Source: Candidatus Omnitrophota bacterium (GTDB lineage: Bacteria > Omnitrophota > Omnitrophia > Omnitrophales > JACROU01). Taken from it: a stretch of DNA of 64,000 nucleotides. Below are positions 61,805-64,000 of this stretch, one piece after another (position 1 is the first letter of the stretch; each line of letters begins with the position of its first letter). The position numbers and the translations under genes were made by a program. Location: NCBI GenBank assembly GCA_029261035.1, contig JAJDCD010000005.1, forward strand, positions 95,677 through 159,676, written 5' to 3'. Under the pieces are notes generated by a model. It did not search any database, was not told the origin of the DNA, and saw only the letters and a list, made by a program, of their open reading frames with translations.

Positions 61805-62053
61805 ATTTTGCTAGCGTATAGCGAACAGCGTTTAGCGTATAGAACCCCTTTTTCAAAAAAACAATAAATTGTCATCCCGCACTCGATGCGGGATCCAGGG
61901 TCTTTATTTGAAAGTATATTAGGAGCTTTTAGTGCTTCAAAGACACTGGATCCCCGATCAAGTCGGGGATGACAAAAAGACGCTTTTTCTGACTTCAGAC
62001 CTCTGACCTCCGTCTTCAGTAATTCCTTGACTCACAGCCCGACTTTTTATATA
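61805..62053. other. Repeat-filled intergenic region
   Basis: Three repeats in tandem: GCGTATAGCG/GCGTTTAGCG (61812-61846), GTCATCCCGC...GGGGATGACA (61869-61973, both ends hairpin-forming), and TCTGACTTCAGACCTCTGACC (61988-62020, inverted relative to 10150-10212). No gene is visible. The riboswitch follows. Confidence 0.7.
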
Positions 62054-62185
62054 CTTCTTCACCTTATCTCATTTGGAGCGATTGAGGGAACAGGCCCTGT
62101 GAAATCGCGGCAACCAGTCTCAAGTTTATCTAGAGATGTTTAGGTGCTAAATCCTGCCTACTTCGGAATATAGGAGGTGGGGAAG
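62054..62185 (+). promoter_or_regulatory. SAM-I (S-box) riboswitch aptamer
   Basis: The conserved S-box core is present: GAGGGAACAGGCCCTGTGAAATC, split by GGCAACCAG, and GGTGCTAAATCCTGCC. P1 is formed by CTTCTTCACCT (62054-62064) and AGGTGGGGAAG (62175-62185), with G-U pairs. The P1 3' strand GGTGGGGAAGA can instead pair with TCTTCCTCCACC in the following terminator. The arrangement gives an off-switch: SAM binding would stabilise P1 and so the terminator, lowering expression of the downstream genes. Confidence 0.9.
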
Positions 62186-62203
62186 ATGGGAGCCCTTTTT
62201 TAG

Positions 62204-62235
62204 AGCCTCTTCCTCCACCGGAAGAGGCTTTTTTT
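62204..62235 (+). terminator. Riboswitch-controlled intrinsic terminator
   Basis: AGCCTCTTCC pairs with GGAAGAGGCT around TCCACC, followed by seven T residues. Its 5' arm is the antiterminator partner of the riboswitch P1 3' strand. GTGACAGTGACTGTCACC follows at 62236-62253 and reuses the GTGACTGTCACC word found in repeat copy 3. Confidence 0.9.
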
Positions 62236-62281
62236 GTGACAGTGACTGTCACCAAACGAATGTTTTGCGGAGGAAAAGAAA

Positions 62282-63535
62282 TTGAGTTTTGTACGCGGGT
62301 TAAAATGTAGAGAATGTAATAGAGAATATGAAACACAGCCTATCTATGTGTGTGAGTATTGTTTTGGATCTTTAGAGGTTGATTATGATTATGAAGGTAT
62401 CTCGAAAGTAATTTCTAAAGAGAAAATACAAGCAGGTCCACCTAGTTTGTGGCGTTATAAAGAACTTCTTCCTCTGGATGGTGAACCTACCGTTGGTTTT
62501 ACTTCTGGTTATACTCCTTTAATCAAAGCGGATAATTTGGCCAAAGTTTTGGGTGTTAAAGAGCTGTATATTAAAGACGACTCTGCATGTCATCCAACAC
62601 TTTCGTTTAAGGATCGTGTGGTTGCTGTTGCTCTTTCCAAAGCAAAAGAGTTTGGTTTTGATACGGTAGCTTGTGCGTCTACAGGCAATTTGGCAAATTC
62701 GGTTTCTTCTCAGGCAGCTTGGGCTGGCTTGAAACGGTACGTATTTATTCCTTCTGATTTAGAGTTAGCTAAAGTGATAGGGTCTTTGGTTTACGAACCT
62801 AACTTAGTAGCGGTTAAAGGGAATTACGACGAAGTAAATCGTTTGTGTGCAGAGATTGCCAGTAAATATAATTGGGCATTCGTAAATATTAATATCCGTC
62901 CATTTTATGCAGAAGGTTCTAAGTCGTTTGGGTACGAAATTGCTGAACAGTTGGGATGGAAGACGCCAAAGCATGTTATTTCTCCAGCAGCAGGAGGAAG
63001 TTTGATTAATAAAATTTGGAAGTCCTTTAAAGAATTTGAAAAATTAGGGTTGGTTGATGCTGTAGACACGAAAATGTATTGTGCTCAGGCAGAAGGTTGT
63101 TCTCCAATATCTACCATGATTATGAATAAAGCAGAAGTAATGAAACCTGTGAAGCCCCATACCATAGCTAAGAGTTTAGCTATTGGGAATCCAGCAGATG
63201 GCTACTATGCGAAGGATGTTTGTTTGGGTAGTGGTGGTGGAGCTCAAGTAGCAAGCGATCAAGAAATTGTTGATGCAATTAAGTTATTAGCTTCTACAGA
63301 AGGTGTCTTTACTGAAACCGCAGGCGGGGTTACTTTGGCTTGCGCAAAAAAACTGATAGAAGATGGAACGATTCCTAAAGATGAGTCTATCGTCGTTTGT
63401 ATTACAGGACAAGGACTGAAGACTCAAGAAGCTGTTCAGCATCATTTAGCAAAACCTCATGTTATAGATGCTTCTTTAGCTTCTTTTGAAGAAAGAGTGG
63501 ATTTTCCAGATAAAAAAGTTGAAGCAAAAGCATAA
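62282..63535 (+). CDS. thrC: Threonine synthase
   Basis: A 417-residue fold-type II PLP enzyme that makes threonine from O-phosphohomoserine. A zinc-ribbon-like N-terminus (Cys9, Cys12, Cys24, Cys27) precedes the catalytic domain. The PLP Lys is Lys110 in LSFKDR, with CASTGNLANS as the PLP phosphate-side loop and AAGGSL as a second glycine loop. The start is TTG 62282: GGAGG (62269-62273) is eight bases upstream. A SAM riboswitch controls it, unusual for a plain threonine enzyme and pointing to a methionine-related transcription unit. Confidence 0.9.
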   Translation: MSFVRGLKCRECNREYETQPIYVCEYCFGSLEVDYDYEGISKVISKEKIQAGPPSLWRYKELLPLDGEPTVGFTSGYTPLIKADNLAKVLGVKELYIKDDSACHPTLSFKDRVVAVALSKAKEFGFDTVACASTGNLANSVSSQAAWAGLKRYVFIPSDLELAKVIGSLVYEPNLVAVKGNYDEVNRLCAEIASKYNWAFVNINIRPFYAEGSKSFGYEIAEQLGWKTPKHVISPAAGGSLINKIWKSFKEFEKLGLVDAVDTKMYCAQAEGCSPISTMIMNKAEVMKPVKPHTIAKSLAIGNPADGYYAKDVCLGSGGGAQVASDQEIVDAIKLLASTEGVFTETAGGVTLACAKKLIEDGTIPKDESIVVCITGQGLKTQEAVQHHLAKPHVIDASLASFEERVDFPDKKVEAKA

Positions 63536-63562
63536 TATTTTTAATATATAAGGAGAAAAAAT

Positions 63563-63838
63563 ATGTCCGTTAAAGTTAGAATTCCTACACCATTACAGAA
63601 GTTAACAGGAGATCAAGCTATTGTTGAAGTAGACGCAAATAACATTGATGGTCTTTTAAACGGTTTAGAGCAAACTCATCCTGGAATTAAGGAAAGAATT
63701 TGTGATGAATCAGGAAAAGTGCGTCGATTTGTTAATGTTTATTTGAATGAAGAAGATATTCGTTTCCTTCAAAAGGAAGAGACTCCGGTTAAGGATGGGG
63801 ATGAGGTTTCTATTGTACCTGCTATTGCTGGGGGTTGA
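63563..63838 (+). CDS. ThiS/MoaD-like sulfur-carrier protein
   Basis: A 91-residue beta-grasp ubiquitin-like carrier. The C-terminus is IVPAIAGG, with the Gly-Gly that is activated and thiocarboxylated in this family. [15 protein letters not shown] and [12 protein letters not shown]...[11 protein letters not shown] are typical strands. It is 27 bases after thrC, with AAGGAGAAAAA before ATG, so it shares the SAM-riboswitch transcript. This supports a homocysteine-synthesis sulfur carrier (HcyS-like) over molybdopterin or thiamine roles. The remaining partners would lie beyond the window. Confidence 0.88.
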   Translation: MSVKVRIPTPLQKLTGDQAIVEVDANNIDGLLNGLEQTHPGIKERICDESGKVRRFVNVYLNEEDIRFLQKEETPVKDGDEVSIVPAIAGG

Positions 63839-63856
63839 AGTTAGAAGTTGGGATGA

Positions 63857-64000
63857 GGTCAGAGAATGTTCTCCGGCGCTCAGACAGCACAAAAGTGACT
63901 GTCACCTAGGGTGACTGTCACTTTTGTGAACTCGCGGCGGAGAACATTCTCTGGCCTTTTAAGTTATGGACTTTGGTGGGGTGTGTAGAGGTTGAAAACA
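63857..64000. repeat. Structured dispersed repeat, copy 3 (cut by window end)
   Basis: Hairpin A has 19-bp arms (63857-63875 and 63938-63956, one G-U pair) whose sequence is unlike that of copies 1 and 2. The inner stem is extended by two GTGACTGTCACC units around TAG. The GCGCTCAGACA and AACTCGCGG tracts are conserved. A TTTT after the right arm could add terminator function for thrC-carrier. The GTTGAAA... start of hairpin B is visible at the window end. Confidence 0.8.

Overview
The window is an AT-rich bacterial chromosome segment. It begins inside a thiolase gene and ends inside a repeat element. Its content fits an uncultivated PVC-superphylum lineage, most plausibly Candidatus Omnitrophota: three very large exported multi-domain proteins whose modules are joined by A-x-SLG linkers, and many short intergenic hairpin repeats. 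That assignment is inference, because there is no rRNA or other strong marker. I recognised no tRNA, rRNA, CRISPR array, insertion sequence or phage gene.

Layout. 1-4 kb: fatty-acid beta-oxidation (5'-truncated thiolase, acyl-CoA dehydrogenase) with an IMPase-family phosphatase between them. 4-6 kb: a DsbD-like thiol-disulfide transporter and a small exported protein. 6-9 kb: glycogen phosphorylase converging on a membrane-anchored alpha/beta hydrolase. 9-17 kb: a beta-repeat protein of unknown role, pterin dehydratase, acyl-CoA desaturase, AI-2E permease (minus strand), exported dienelactone hydrolase, cysteine synthase, a CNNM/CBS membrane protein and an acidic low-complexity protein. 17-20 kb: a LysM-amidase lipoprotein, then amtB-glnK. 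20-25 kb: a methylcitrate-cycle set (prpD, prpB, prpC), two unknown envelope proteins and a 2Fe-2S ferredoxin.

25.7-59.2 kb: three consecutive same-strand giant genes (3078, 1907 and 5887 codons) fill more than half the window. Each has a signal peptide, a homologous N-terminal domain (QDAHxS...EG...GGFH) that loosely resembles the ChaN/TraB/EreA (Tiki) superfamily, an A-x-SLG motif closing that domain, lineage-specific central modules, another A-x-SLG motif, and a C-terminal domain that is clearly shared by giants 1 and 3 and perhaps by giant 2. Giant 1 carries about 25 degenerate roughly 70-residue helical repeats. Giant 2 carries a phosphohexomutase followed by a UDP-sugar pyrophosphorylase, two consecutive metabolic steps on one exported chain. 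Giant 3 carries a GHKL-like domain, a kinase-like domain, five large homologous modules built from excisionase/MerR-like helix-turn-helix units, and an internal membrane segment. These look like paralogous polyproteins or modular envelope proteins. They are the best candidate here for an undescribed system.

59-64 kb: a DJ-1/PfpI protein, class I fumarase, and a SAM-I riboswitch with its own terminator ahead of threonine synthase and a ThiS/MoaD-like carrier ending in Gly-Gly. That arrangement suggests methionine/homocysteine synthesis using a protein-bound sulfur carrier. Three copies of a structured repeat (near 0.83, 11.7 and 63.9 kb) keep a hairpin although the stem sequence differs in each copy.

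Metabolically, the ordinary genes describe a cell that oxidises fatty acids, processes propionyl-CoA, stores glycogen, takes up ammonium under PII control and makes cysteine and threonine.
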